A DNA stretch of 64,000 nt from Ancylothrix sp036704045 (GTDB lineage: Bacteria; Cyanobacteriota; Cyanobacteriia; Cyanobacteriales; Oscillatoriaceae): NCBI GenBank assembly GCA_036704045.1, contig DATNQM010000042.1, positions 62,001 through 126,000 on the forward strand. The letters run 5' to 3'. The notes beneath the pieces were generated by a model. The model searched no databases and was not told the origin of the DNA. It was given only the letters and a program-made list of their open reading frames with translations. Shown here in pieces: positions 37,542 to 45,836 of the stretch. Made by a program: the position numbers and the translations under genes. Position 1 is the stretch's first letter. Each line of letters starts with the position of its first letter.

Positions 37542-38225
37542 CTAAGTTTTAGGTGATGAGCCGTTTTGTGAGGTGCGGGAAAAATAATTTCCTTGGGGAA
37601 ACAGCGTACCCATCAGGCGATTTAAATGACGCTGACTATACAATGTGTGCTGAGTTTCCTCCATATTTTCAGGGGGAGGCGACTCTTCTTCTTTAGGCTC
37701 TTCCGAGACTGGCGTTTCTGGGGGGCTGTCGCTCACAGCTTCTTCTTCTCTCACATTAGCGCTTGTTGCATTAGATATATTTTCTTCGGCATCGCTTGTT
37801 GCATTAGATATATTTTCTTCGGCAATTTCGCTGACTTCTGGTTTATTTATTGTGAGAGAAACTAAGCGGCTATTATCGCCGATAACTGAACCTGCCGGCA
37901 CAATTTGCTCTGGCTCTAAATTCGTATTAATGATCGTAGAGCAGGCTCCTACACAGGCATTTACTTTAATTGTGACGGCACCGATAACTAGAACACCGGC
38001 ACCAATTATCGCGCCAGCCTCAATTTCTAAATTACCTTGATGGGCATGAAGAATAGCCCCCATACCGACACAAACACCGGGCCCAATAACCAGGCGACTG
38101 TTAGCATCAGCTTGCAGAATCGCACCAGGAGCAATCGCCGCACACTCATCAATCACCACATCACCATTAACAAAATACTGAGCGTTGCTAATCGGTCGCT
38201 GTAGCGGCAATTGCATGGGAATCAT
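37542..38225 (-). CDS. ccmN: Carboxysome assembly protein CcmN
   Basis: A 227-aa protein. Residues about 10-125 are left-handed beta-helix hexapeptide repeats (VIDECAAIAPGAILQAD, VIGPGVCVGMGAIL, GAIIGAGVLVIGAVTI) that bind the CcmM N-terminal domain. About 126-203 is an acidic Pro/Glu linker. The last 25 residues (RHLNRLMGTLFPQGNYF) form the amphipathic encapsulation peptide that recruits shell protein. The linker contains an exact 11-residue duplication (unit DNA 37761-37793 and 37794-37826). The start at 38225 is followed by an in-frame ATG three codons later. Confidence 0.93.
   Translation of the reverse strand: MIPMQLPLQRPISNAQYFVNGDVVIDECAAIAPGAILQADANSRLVIGPGVCVGMGAILHAHQGNLEIEAGAIIGAGVLVIGAVTIKVNACVGACSTIINTNLEPEQIVPAGSVIGDNSRLVSLTINKPEVSEIAEENISNATSDAEENISNATSANVREEEAVSDSPPETPVSEEPKEEESPPPENMEETQHTLYSQRHLNRLMGTLFPQGNYFSRTSQNGSSPKT
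37761..37826 (-). repeat. 33-bp tandem duplication in the CcmN linker
   Basis: Two copies of a 33-bp unit, 31 of 33 bases identical, encoding EENISNATSDA-type repeats. The sequence identity points to recent duplication that lengthens the flexible linker before the encapsulation peptide. Confidence 0.85.
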
Positions 38226-38263
38226 TCACAGGGTTGATGGTGATTTACAGAGTTAGGAGAAAA

Positions 38264-38287
38264 GGTGAATTGGTGAATTGGTGAAAT
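38264..38287. repeat. Short tandem repeat between ccmM and ccmN
   Basis: Three consecutive 8-mers GGTGAATT, GGTGAATT, GGTGAAAT in the 91-bp spacer. It belongs to the short, heptamer-like repeats seen in several intergenic spacers of the window. Confidence 0.7.
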
Positions 38288-38316
38288 ACCAAATAACCAA
38301 TTCCCTCTTACCACTC

Positions 38317-40290
38317 TTAACGACGAGCGCCGGCGGTGGGACGCTGGATAATCGTCTCAAGGACACGGCGTTTTGCTTTCGGATCAATGCCAATCAAGCG
38401 GACATATTCGCCCTGGTGTTCGTTCAAGCAACCTTGTAGCGCAGAAACTACCTCGGCTTCGACTTTGGAATCAATGGGAGAGCAGCTTTTCCACGATGAA
38501 GTTTGGAAGCGGCGCTCATCGGCGTGTTCCGTGCCAATGCGATATCCTTGGGAAAGAAGTTGACGCACTTGGTCAATGACATTGCTGCCTAAACCATTAC
38601 CATTGCTGCTGCTTGCCGTTGAGGAATAAGAAGCAGGCTTTGTTTGTGTTGTGGCAACGTTGCTAATTGATTTATTGCCTTTACCATTGGGGCGAGCGAT
38701 GATCGTTTCAAGGACGCGGCGCTTGGCTTTGGAGTCAATACCAATTAAGCGGACATATTCACCACTATGCTCCGCTACAAAGCCTTGAATAGTTGCCAAG
38801 ACTTCACGCTCGGTTTTGCCTGTGATCGCACCGCAGCTTTTCCAAGAGCTTGTTTGGTAACGGCGTTCATCGGCATATTCAGCCCCAATTTTGTAGCCTT
38901 GGCCCAATAATTGACGGACTTGTGCCTCTGTGTCACCATTCACTACACTTGGTGCAGCACTTGTCGTTCCAACATGGCTACTTGTCTGGGGCGCAACGCT
39001 CACTGGTCCTGAACCTGGACGCTGGATAATGGTTTCCACTACACGGCGTTTGGCTTTCGAGTCAATACCAATTAAGCGGACATACTCACCGCTATGCTCA
39101 GCTAAGAAACCTTGCAAAGTTGCCAAGACTTCACGCTCGGTTTTGCCTGTGATCGAACCGCAGCTATTCCAAGAACTTGTTTGGAAACGGCGCTCGGAAG
39201 CATATTCGGCTCCAATTTTATATCCTTGAGCTAATAAATCACGCACTTGTTGTTGCAAGTCTGCGGTATTGTTAGCCTTTGTACCTTCCTTGGAATAACT
39301 GCCATTGCTACTTTGTCCAGATGATTTGGATGCAGTCTGGCTAATGTTGGGCGCTGGAGAACCTGGACGCTGGATGATTGTTTCCACCACTCGGCGTTTT
39401 GCCTTCGGATCAATACCAATCAAGCGGACATATTCACCTCTATGCTCAGCAAGGCAAGCTTGCAATGCAGAAAGTGCTTCTGATTCTGAGGAGGTGTTGA
39501 TAGAATCAGAACTTTGCCAAGAAGATGTCTGGAAGCGCCGCTCTGAAGCGTATTCAGTACCGATGCGGTAGCCTTTACTTAGCAATTGCCGAACAATACC
39601 TGCGAGATCGCCTTCTATTTTTCCCATATTCTCAGAATTTGCGGAGCCGTTGCTATTACTTTTTTTTTCGTTGCGTACGTCGGTGATACAGCCTGCATCT
39701 TGGGCACAGTGGTAGCCTACCCGCAGGGCATCGTTAATGCCAATAATGTGACGAGAAAATTTCAGGTCACTTTCTTGTACATCGGGTAAGCGGTCTGCTT
39801 GTTGTTGGTTGGTAATGATAGCTCCCGACGGGACGTATTTGCCGGGCGGAATTTCTACATCTTCAATCAAGACGTGCATCATCACGATACAGCCTTTACC
39901 AACACGAGCATTAAATACTGTGGAACGAAAACCTATAAAACAGTCATCTCCTACATAGGCCGGCCCGTGAATCAGCGCCATGTGAGTGATGGAGGTTTTT
40001 TGGCCGATCCATACTGAATAACTATTACCATCATCGCCAATAACACGCCCTTCTTCTAGGCCGTGAATGACAACACCATCTTGAATATTAGTGTTATCTC
40101 CAATAGAAAAAGGCGAACCTTCATCAGCGCGGATGCTGGTTCCGGGGGCGACTAGCACATTTGCGCCAATCGTTACATCCCCGATGATCTTGGAAAATGA
40201 ATGCACATAAGCTGTGTCGTGGATCTTTGGTTCTGCTAAGTTTTTTGACCAGGGTGTGGGCGGCGCGGCCAATCTGCGGGCTGCTACCAT
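38317..40290 (-). CDS. ccmM: Carboxysome scaffold and gamma-carbonic-anhydrase-like protein CcmM, four SSUL domains
   Basis: A 657-aa organiser of the beta-carboxysome. Residues 1 to about 205 are a gamma-carbonic-anhydrase-like left-handed beta-helix (DTAYVHSFSKIIGDVTIG, GVVIHGLEEGRV). Four Rubisco-small-subunit-like domains follow (each with GYxIGxExAxERRFQTSSW ... GEYVRLIGID), at about 230-310, 345-425, 455-540 and 570-652, linked by Ser/Gly-rich spacers; they condense Rubisco. An in-frame ATG (39627, Met222) just before the first SSUL could give the short CcmM35-like form, although its ribosome-binding site is weak. Only SSUL4 has both cysteines of the redox pair. AAGGAGG lies nine bases before the ATG at 40290. 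Confidence 0.95.
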   Translation of the reverse strand: MVAARRLAAPPTPWSKNLAEPKIHDTAYVHSFSKIIGDVTIGANVLVAPGTSIRADEGSPFSIGDNTNIQDGVVIHGLEEGRVIGDDGNSYSVWIGQKTSITHMALIHGPAYVGDDCFIGFRSTVFNARVGKGCIVMMHVLIEDVEIPPGKYVPSGAIITNQQQADRLPDVQESDLKFSRHIIGINDALRVGYHCAQDAGCITDVRNEKKSNSNGSANSENMGKIEGDLAGIVRQLLSKGYRIGTEYASERRFQTSSWQSSDSINTSSESEALSALQACLAEHRGEYVRLIGIDPKAKRRVVETIIQRPGSPAPNISQTASKSSGQSSNGSYSKEGTKANNTADLQQQVRDLLAQGYKIGAEYASERRFQTSSWNSCGSITGKTEREVLATLQGFLAEHSGEYVRLIGIDSKAKRRVVETIIQRPGSGPVSVAPQTSSHVGTTSAAPSVVNGDTEAQVRQLLGQGYKIGAEYADERRYQTSSWKSCGAITGKTEREVLATIQGFVAEHSGEYVRLIGIDSKAKRRVLETIIARPNGKGNKSISNVATTQTKPASYSSTASSSNGNGLGSNVIDQVRQLLSQGYRIGTEHADERRFQTSSWKSCSPIDSKVEAEVVSALQGCLNEHQGEYVRLIGIDPKAKRRVLETIIQRPTAGARR

Positions 40291-40395
40291 AAATAAGTTC
40301 CTCCTTCCTTAAAGACCTTTTTGCGCCTAGTGTTTTTTTGCTTAGTCGTTTTTTTTGCGCTTCAATACCGGCCTGATGCCAAAACTAAATTGCTA

Positions 40396-40698
40396 TTAGC
40401 GATATTGGTCTTTTTTGCTGTACAGCAGGCGGTTGTCAACGCTTACGGTGTCAACAATCCCCACTACTAGCGCATCAAGCGGACGGTTTCCGCTTTCATT
40501 AGACTGGCGGGCGGCACTTCCCCGAGTTACCAGTACCCATTCATCGATGCCCGCTCCTACGCTGTCTGCTGCTACTTCATAACCTGGTAAGGGTTGTCCC
40601 TCTTCATCAAGTAGTTGCAATAGCAGGAGTTTTACTCCTCTGAGTGTTGGTTCTTTTTGGGTGGAAACTATAGTGCCGCGCACTCTTGCCAGTTGCAT
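40396..40698 (-). CDS. ccmL: Carboxysome vertex protein CcmL
   Basis: A 100-aa EutN/CcmL-family pentamer that closes the twelve vertices of the carboxysome shell. It starts with MQLARVRGTIVSTQKEP and contains DSVGAGIDEWVLVTRGSAAR and the conserved NRPLDALVVGIVDTV. Length and motifs are standard. It lies five bases downstream of ccmK1 and 105 bp upstream of ccmM, so all are co-transcribed. Confidence 0.95.
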   Translation of the reverse strand: MQLARVRGTIVSTQKEPTLRGVKLLLLQLLDEEGQPLPGYEVAADSVGAGIDEWVLVTRGSAARQSNESGNRPLDALVVGIVDTVSVDNRLLYSKKDQYR

Positions 40699-40703
40699 TA
40701 TTT

Positions 40704-41045
40704 CTACGGTCTGCCAAGAGGACGGATACCACCGGTCGATTCACGGAACTGTTCAACAGCTTCGGTATAGCGAATCGGTAAAACGTATTCTAGGTTTTCG
40801 TGGGGACGAGCAATAATGTGGGTAGATAGCACTTGTCCGCCGTTAACTCGCTTGACGTTTTCTACCCCAGCCGCAACGGAGGCTTGCACTTCGGAGACGT
40901 CTCCCCGCACAATTACTGTTACTCTTCCGCTACCAATTTTTTCATAACCAACTAGGGTGACGCGCGCTGCTTTTACCATTGCGTCTGCTGCTTCTACTAC
41001 TGCGGGAAAGCCCAGGGTTTCAACCATTCCAACTGCAATTGACAT
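40704..41045 (-). CDS. ccmK1: Carboxysome shell hexamer protein CcmK (first paralogue)
   Basis: A 113-aa single-BMC-domain shell protein (AVGMVETLGFPAVVEAADAMVKAARVTLVGYEKIGSG). It forms hexamers that tile the shell facets, with a central pore for bicarbonate. AAGGAG lies upstream of the ATG at 41045. It is nearly identical to its upstream neighbour except for the extended tail (STGGIRPLGRP). The K1/K2 labels follow the usual gene order only. Confidence 0.93.
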   Translation of the reverse strand: MSIAVGMVETLGFPAVVEAADAMVKAARVTLVGYEKIGSGRVTVIVRGDVSEVQASVAAGVENVKRVNGGQVLSTHIIARPHENLEYVLPIRYTEAVEQFRESTGGIRPLGRP

Positions 41046-41222
41046 TTTTTTGACTCCTTTTATTTTGTTTGAGCTAAGTAGTTCTGCGCTATGCTTATCT
41101 GGGTTTTTTTGGGTTACAAATTAACCTCTCAAAAGCGCCACTTAAAGCGCACTTTATTTCCTTTGACGGACTCGACGTTAAAGGTTAAAGCTAAAACCGC
41201 CTACCAGTGAGATTTTTAATTT

Positions 41223-41534
41223 CTAGTAAGAGCGGAACTGTTCTACGGCTTCGGTATAACGAATAGGCAAAACGTATTCTAAGTTTTCGTGTGGCCGAGC
41301 GATTATGTGCGTCGATAAAACTTCTCCGCCAAACACTCGCTTGACGTTTTCTACCCCTGCTGCAACGGAGGCTTGTACTTCGGAGACGTCTCCCCGCACA
41401 ATTACTGTGACTCTTGCGCTACCGATTTTTTCATAACCAACTAAGGTGACGCGCGCTGCTTTTACCATTGCGTCTGCTGCTTCCACAACAGCCGGAAAGC
41501 CTTTAGTTTCAATCATTCCAACTGCAATTGACAT
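41223..41534 (-). CDS. ccmK2: Carboxysome shell hexamer protein CcmK (second paralogue)
   Basis: A 103-aa BMC shell protein, first gene of the ccm operon (AVGMIETKGFPAVVEAADAMVKAARVTLVGYEKIGSA). AGGAG at 41541-41545 (minus strand) supports the ATG at 41534. Together with ccmK1 it forms the bulk facet layer. Differences from ccmK1 are concentrated in the C-terminus and one pore-proximal position. Confidence 0.93.
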   Translation of the reverse strand: MSIAVGMIETKGFPAVVEAADAMVKAARVTLVGYEKIGSARVTVIVRGDVSEVQASVAAGVENVKRVFGGEVLSTHIIARPHENLEYVLPIRYTEAVEQFRSY

Positions 41535-41684
41535 TTGTATCTCCTGTAGGATGAGCGTATTTACTGGGGTTCCCCAGATGTCCCCTGTAAATTTTTACGG
41601 ATATGCCGATTTTTTCTAATTTAGAAAAAACTTTATCCTTACTAAGTTTAAGAATAGGGAAGGTTGGCACCCTTGACAATATAA

Positions 41685-41727
41685 ATCATTATGATTAAGT
41701 TAAATTAAAAATATTTAAAAAACTTAA
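41685..41727. promoter_or_regulatory. Operator-like palindromes upstream of ccmK2
   Basis: ATCAT-T-ATGAT (41685-41695) overlaps a wider inverted repeat TTAAGTT (41695-41701) / AACTTAA (41721-41727). The first resembles the half-sites of the LysR palindrome at 36275, making this a candidate site for the neighbouring regulator. Confidence 0.4.
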
Positions 41728-42139
41728 CAATAAGCGAAGAAGGTAGGTCTACTATATATTTAGACGTTCTTAGAGTGCCAAGTTTTTAATTTTTATAATT
41801 TTTTTATTACTCTTGCACAAAATGCGCTTTTTGTAAAGCAAATTGCCGCTCAACCTTGGTTTTTTTTGGTGTCCGGTGTTTGCGGGGATGTCTACTCTAC
41901 AAGTATGGGTAAAGCCGGCATTTTACACCAAAATAGAACATTTCAAACATGATCTCAAAAGATTATGTTTGATAATTTGGCGACTGAGTAATAAAACTTA
42001 ATAAGGACAATAGATAAGTAAAAATTACCAAGTTAATTTATGATTCTGTACTCGGAGAAGGATACTTTCTGTCAATGGATAGGATAAGCTAAAGTGATCG
42101 AAAGTTAAAAATTATTCGGAATCTGTTTGACTCTACTCT

Positions 42140-42215
42140 CTGAAACACCTTTCAGGGGGTATATCAGCATATCGCTATGTGGGATGCTGGTGGCTTACCC
42201 CCACCCAGATTGGGA
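42140..42215 (+). ncRNA. Structured 5' leader upstream of ndhF4
   Basis: Consecutive elements in the same strand: CTGAAA-CACC-TTTCAG (42140-42155); an outer stem GGGGGTA (42155-42161)/TACCCCC (42196-42202) enclosing CAGCAT (42165-42170)/ATGCTG (42184-42189); then CCCA/TGGG around 42205-42214. Ninety bases lie between this and the ATG. It matches no riboswitch consensus I recognise. Confidence 0.45.
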
Positions 42216-42299
42216 AAGGGATGCCGGCCCTCTAAAAAGTGTGAAGAGATAACTTTCCCTCTGGGAAGCTACGCGAACGTGATTTAAAAGGAAATTTAG

Positions 42300-44129
42300 A
42301 TGAATCAATTTCTGCTGCTGACAAGTTGGTGGATACCTTTTTATGGTTTAGTTGGGGCTCTTTTAACTTTGCCTTGGTCAATAGGTATTATCCGCCGCAC
42401 AGGGCCAAGACCGGCTGCTTATTTTAACTTATTGATGACGGTTTTGGGATTTATACACGGTGCATTTTTATTAAGAGAAACTTGGAACCAAGAACCTTTT
42501 GAAATTTTATTTCACTGGCTCCAATTCGCCGATTTAGATTTATCTCTAAGTCTGGATATCTCTAGTGTAAGCGTCGGAGCTATGGAAGTTGTAACGGGGC
42601 TTTCTTTGTTGGCTCAGGTTTTTGCTTTAGGTTATTTGGAGAAAGATTGGGGATTGGCTCGCTTTTTTAGTTTGATGGGCTTTTTTGAAGGAGCAATCAG
42701 TGGATTAGCGATTAGTAATTCCTTGTTTTTAAGCTACGCTTTGCTGGAAATGCTGACGGTTTCTACTTATTTATTAGTAGGTTTTTGGTATGCTCAACCT
42801 TTGGTTGTGACGGCGGCGAGAGATGCCTTTTTAACAAAGCGAGTAGGAGATATCTTGCTGTTGATGGGGGTAGTATCCCTGGCAACAATGGCGGGAAGTT
42901 TAAATTTTAATGATCTTTATGAATGGGCAGACAAAGCTCAATTATCGCCAATGGTATCGGCGCTTTTGGGATTGGCTTTGATTGCCGGCCCGACGGGCAA
43001 GTGTGCTCAGTTTCCGCTGCATTTGTGGTTGGATGAAGCGATGGAAGGGCCAAACCCGGCTTCGATTTTGCGGAATTCTGTGGTTGTGGCTGCCGGTGCC
43101 TATATTTTGATTAAATTGCAGCCGATTTTGGTGCTGTCGCCGGTGGCTTGTACGGCTTTGATGGTGATTGGGACGATGACTGCAATAGGGGCATCGTTGG
43201 TGGCAATTGCCCAAATAGATATTAAGCGGGCGCTTTCTCATTCCACGAGTGCTTATTTAGGTCTGGTTTTTATAGCAGTGGGCCAGCAATGGACGAATTT
43301 TGCTTTGTTGCTTTTGTTTACTCATGGCATTGCTAAGGCTTTGCAGTTTATGAGTGTGGGGTCGATTATTGCGACGACTAATAACCAAAATTTAACGGAA
43401 ATGGGTGGTTTATGGTCGCGGATGCCGGCAACAACGATGGCTTTTTTGGTTGGTTCTGCTAGTTTGGTGGGTCTGTTGCCTTTGGGAGGTTTTTGGGCGT
43501 TGCGTAAAGGCATTGATGTTTTCTGGATAACCGATCCTTGGATCGTTGCGGTGTTTTTGACTGTTAATTTTTTGAGTGCTTTTAACTTGACGCGGGTGTT
43601 TCGGTTGGTGTTTTTGGGCCCTCCGCAGCCAAAAACTCGTCGCGCCCCGGAAGTTGCTTGGCCGATGGCGGTGCCGATGGTGTCTTTGACAATTATTAAT
43701 TTGATCGCGCCGGTGTTGATGATGCAGTTGTCTTTATTACCAGATTTGATGTATCTAAATGTGCCGGCGGTTGTGTTTTTGATTGTGTCTGGTTTGGGTG
43801 GAATTTTGTTAGAGGCGTTTTTACCTTTAAATAGAAATTGGTCGAGGCCGATTTCTGGTACCGCTAGATTTGTGCAAGATTTATTGGCTTACGATTTCTA
43901 TGTGGATCGGCTTTATAAATTGACGGTTGTCTTTGCAGTAGAGCGATTTTCAAAGGCTACTTCTTGGTTGGATCGCTATATTGTTGATGGTCTAGTAAAT
44001 TTGGTTGGTTTGAGTGCAATTTTTGGGGGAGAAGGCTTGAAATACAATGTTTCTGGTCAATCTCAGTTTTACGTTTTAACTATCGTGATTGGGGTTAGTG
44101 TTTTGTTGTTTTTCACGATTTTTAAGTAG
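42300..44129 (+). CDS. ndhF4: NDH-1 complex subunit NdhF, CO2-uptake type (probably NdhF4)
   Basis: A 609-aa proton-pumping NuoL-like membrane subunit with about sixteen helices. Key segments: GLALIAGPTGKCAQFPLHLWLDEAMEGPNPAS and the IKRALSHSTSAYLG lysine/histidine region. In cyanobacteria a variant NdhF/NdhD pair with a Cup protein forms the NDH-1MS complexes, which hydrate CO2 to bicarbonate at the thylakoid. The gene is followed by ndhD and a CO2 hydration protein with no cupS downstream, and it is linked to ccm genes. This favours the constitutive, low-affinity NdhF4/NdhD4/CupB set over NdhF3/NdhD3/CupA. Confidence 0.82.
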   Translation: MNQFLLLTSWWIPFYGLVGALLTLPWSIGIIRRTGPRPAAYFNLLMTVLGFIHGAFLLRETWNQEPFEILFHWLQFADLDLSLSLDISSVSVGAMEVVTGLSLLAQVFALGYLEKDWGLARFFSLMGFFEGAISGLAISNSLFLSYALLEMLTVSTYLLVGFWYAQPLVVTAARDAFLTKRVGDILLLMGVVSLATMAGSLNFNDLYEWADKAQLSPMVSALLGLALIAGPTGKCAQFPLHLWLDEAMEGPNPASILRNSVVVAAGAYILIKLQPILVLSPVACTALMVIGTMTAIGASLVAIAQIDIKRALSHSTSAYLGLVFIAVGQQWTNFALLLLFTHGIAKALQFMSVGSIIATTNNQNLTEMGGLWSRMPATTMAFLVGSASLVGLLPLGGFWALRKGIDVFWITDPWIVAVFLTVNFLSAFNLTRVFRLVFLGPPQPKTRRAPEVAWPMAVPMVSLTIINLIAPVLMMQLSLLPDLMYLNVPAVVFLIVSGLGGILLEAFLPLNRNWSRPISGTARFVQDLLAYDFYVDRLYKLTVVFAVERFSKATSWLDRYIVDGLVNLVGLSAIFGGEGLKYNVSGQSQFYVLTIVIGVSVLLFFTIFK

Positions 44130-44197
44130 ACTGGTTTTTTTGCCGCATTGGCAAATAAATTGGTATTCAAATTACCCCCTTTGATCATAATAATTCA

Positions 44198-44212
44198 GTG
44201 GGCAAAGCCCAC
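44198..44212 (+). other. Small hairpin before ndhD4
   Basis: GTGGGC-AAA-GCCCAC is a perfect 6-bp stem ending ten bases before the chosen ATG of ndhD4. It could interfere with, or couple, translation initiation. It contains the GTG that would be an alternative start. Confidence 0.45.
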
Positions 44213-44221
44213 CCTAAGAGG

Positions 44222-45727
44222 ATGTTAAGTGCATTAATTTTGATTCCAATTTTGGCATCGGTTTTGATTGGTTTTTGGCCTGGGTCTTTGAGTGCGAGGC
44301 TTTCACGTCAAATTGCTTTAATATGTGCTGTAGTAACTTTTCTCTGGACACTTTTTTTAACAAGCAAATTTGATATAACTTTGCCAGGAATGCAGTTTGA
44401 GGAATCTTTAAATTGGATTCCAGCTTTGGGTTTAACTTACAGTTTAGGAATGGATGGTTTATCTTTTCCGCTGTTGATTTTAAATGGTTTATTGACTTGG
44501 ATGGCCATTTTTAGTAGCGATGAAGGGGTAGCTCGTCCCCGGTTTTATTACTCTTTGTTGTTTTTGTTAAATGCTGGAGTGGCGGGGGCTTTTTTAGCTC
44601 AAGATTATTTGCTGTTTTTCTTGTTTTATGAATTAGAGTTGATTCCGCTTTATTTCTTAATTGCTATTTGGGGCGGGCAACGTCGTGGTTATGCGGCAAT
44701 TAAGTTTCTACTTTATACGGCGGTTTCTGGGATTTTGGTTTTAGCTGCGTTTTTGGGTTTAGTTTTTCTAACCGGCGCTTCTACTTTTGCCTATAATCCT
44801 CTTTTATCTGCGGCTTTACCTTTAAGCAGTCAAATTATTTTGCTGGCTGTAATATTGGTGGCGTTTGGTATCAAAACTCCTTTGGTTCCTTTCCATACTT
44901 GGTTACCTGATGCTCACGTTGAGGCTTCTACGCCAATTTCTGTTTTGTTGGCGGGGGTTTTGTTGAAGTTGGGTACTTATGGTTTATTACGCTTTGGGTT
45001 GTGTTTATTTCCTGATGCTTGGGCTTATTTTGCGCCTTGGTTGGCAAGTTGGGCGGCGCTAAGTGTTCTTTATGGTGCATTTGCGGCTATTGCTCAAACA
45101 GATATGAAGAAAATGGTGGCTTATTCTTCTATTGCTCACATGGGTTATATTCTTTTGTCGGCTGCTTCTGCTACAGAAATTGGGTTAGTTGGGGCAGTTT
45201 TTCAAATGATTAGTCATGGCTTAATTTCGGCTTTGTTGTTTTTACTTGTGGGGGTTGTTTATAAGAAAGCGGGAACTCGTAATTTAGACGTTTTAAAAGG
45301 TTTATTAAACCCAGAAAGAGGCTTGCCGGTGATTGGTAGTTTGATGATTTTGGGGGTAATGGCAAGTGCTGGTATTCCTGGTATGGCTGGGTTTATTGCT
45401 GAGTTTTTGGTGTTTCGTGGCAGTTTGGCTGTGTTTCCTGTTCAAACGTTGTTGGCAATGGTTGGTACCGGCTTGACGGCGGTTTATTTTTTACTATTAA
45501 TAAATCGGGCGTTTTTTGGTCGGCTTTCTGATACGGTAATTAATTTACCTCCGGTACGTTGGTCGGATCGTATTCCAGCTATTATTCTCAGCGTTATTAT
45601 TGTGCTGTTGGGAGTTCAACCGAGTTGGGTTGTTCGCTGGACTGAAGCGACCACTACAGCAATGTTAACGAATGTGCCGGCTATTGCTCAGGTAGTTAGT
45701 TGGGAAGATTTTAAAACCTCGGAGTAA
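44222..45727 (+). CDS. ndhD4: NDH-1 complex subunit NdhD, CO2-uptake type (probably NdhD4)
   Basis: A 501-aa NuoM-like subunit with about fourteen helices. Diagnostic stretches are FYELELIPLYFLIAIWGG (with the membrane Glu), GIKTPLVPFHTWLPDAHVEA and DMKKMVAYSSIAHMGY. It pairs with the NdhF just upstream in the CO2-uptake form of NDH-1. I start at the ATG at 44222 (MLSALILIPIL); an in-frame GTG at 44198 would begin inside a hairpin. AAGAGG directly abuts the ATG, so initiation context is unusual. A long hairpin separates it from cupB. Confidence 0.82.
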   Translation: MLSALILIPILASVLIGFWPGSLSARLSRQIALICAVVTFLWTLFLTSKFDITLPGMQFEESLNWIPALGLTYSLGMDGLSFPLLILNGLLTWMAIFSSDEGVARPRFYYSLLFLLNAGVAGAFLAQDYLLFFLFYELELIPLYFLIAIWGGQRRGYAAIKFLLYTAVSGILVLAAFLGLVFLTGASTFAYNPLLSAALPLSSQIILLAVILVAFGIKTPLVPFHTWLPDAHVEASTPISVLLAGVLLKLGTYGLLRFGLCLFPDAWAYFAPWLASWAALSVLYGAFAAIAQTDMKKMVAYSSIAHMGYILLSAASATEIGLVGAVFQMISHGLISALLFLLVGVVYKKAGTRNLDVLKGLLNPERGLPVIGSLMILGVMASAGIPGMAGFIAEFLVFRGSLAVFPVQTLLAMVGTGLTAVYFLLLINRAFFGRLSDTVINLPPVRWSDRIPAIILSVIIVLLGVQPSWVVRWTEATTTAMLTNVPAIAQVVSWEDFKTSE

Positions 45728-45737
45728 CATAGATAAA

Positions 45738-45776
45738 CGTGGATAAATGCAGATAGGTTATCTGCGTTTATCTACG
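45738..45776. repeat. 18-bp-stem hairpin repeat between ndhD4 and cupB
   Basis: CGTGGATAAATGCAGATA (45738-45755), loop GGT, then TATCTGCGTTTATCTACG (45759-45776). All 18 positions pair, two as G-U. The phrase resembles a dispersed intergenic repeat of the ATCTGCGTTTATCTGCGG type. No T-run follows, so it is more likely an mRNA-stabilising element or mobile repeat than a terminator. Confidence 0.7.
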
Positions 45777-45836
45777 GTTAAAATGATTGAAAGTAAGCGT
45801 TTTTTTTAAAGTTTTATTTTTGAAGGGGAAACTACG

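Larger units (their letters stand above)
41535..42299. promoter_or_regulatory. Divergent regulatory region between ccm operon and ndhF4
   Basis: 765 bp, AT-rich on the ccm side and structured on the ndhF4 side. It contains palindromes at 41685-41727 (possible LysR sites) and, within 42140-42215, a row of hairpins that probably forms the ndhF4 leader. No coding frame is convincing. Confidence 0.65.

Noticed and set aside
38336..40017. Plus-strand frames opposite ccmM
   Set aside because: They repeat with the period of the SSUL domains and are antisense shadows.
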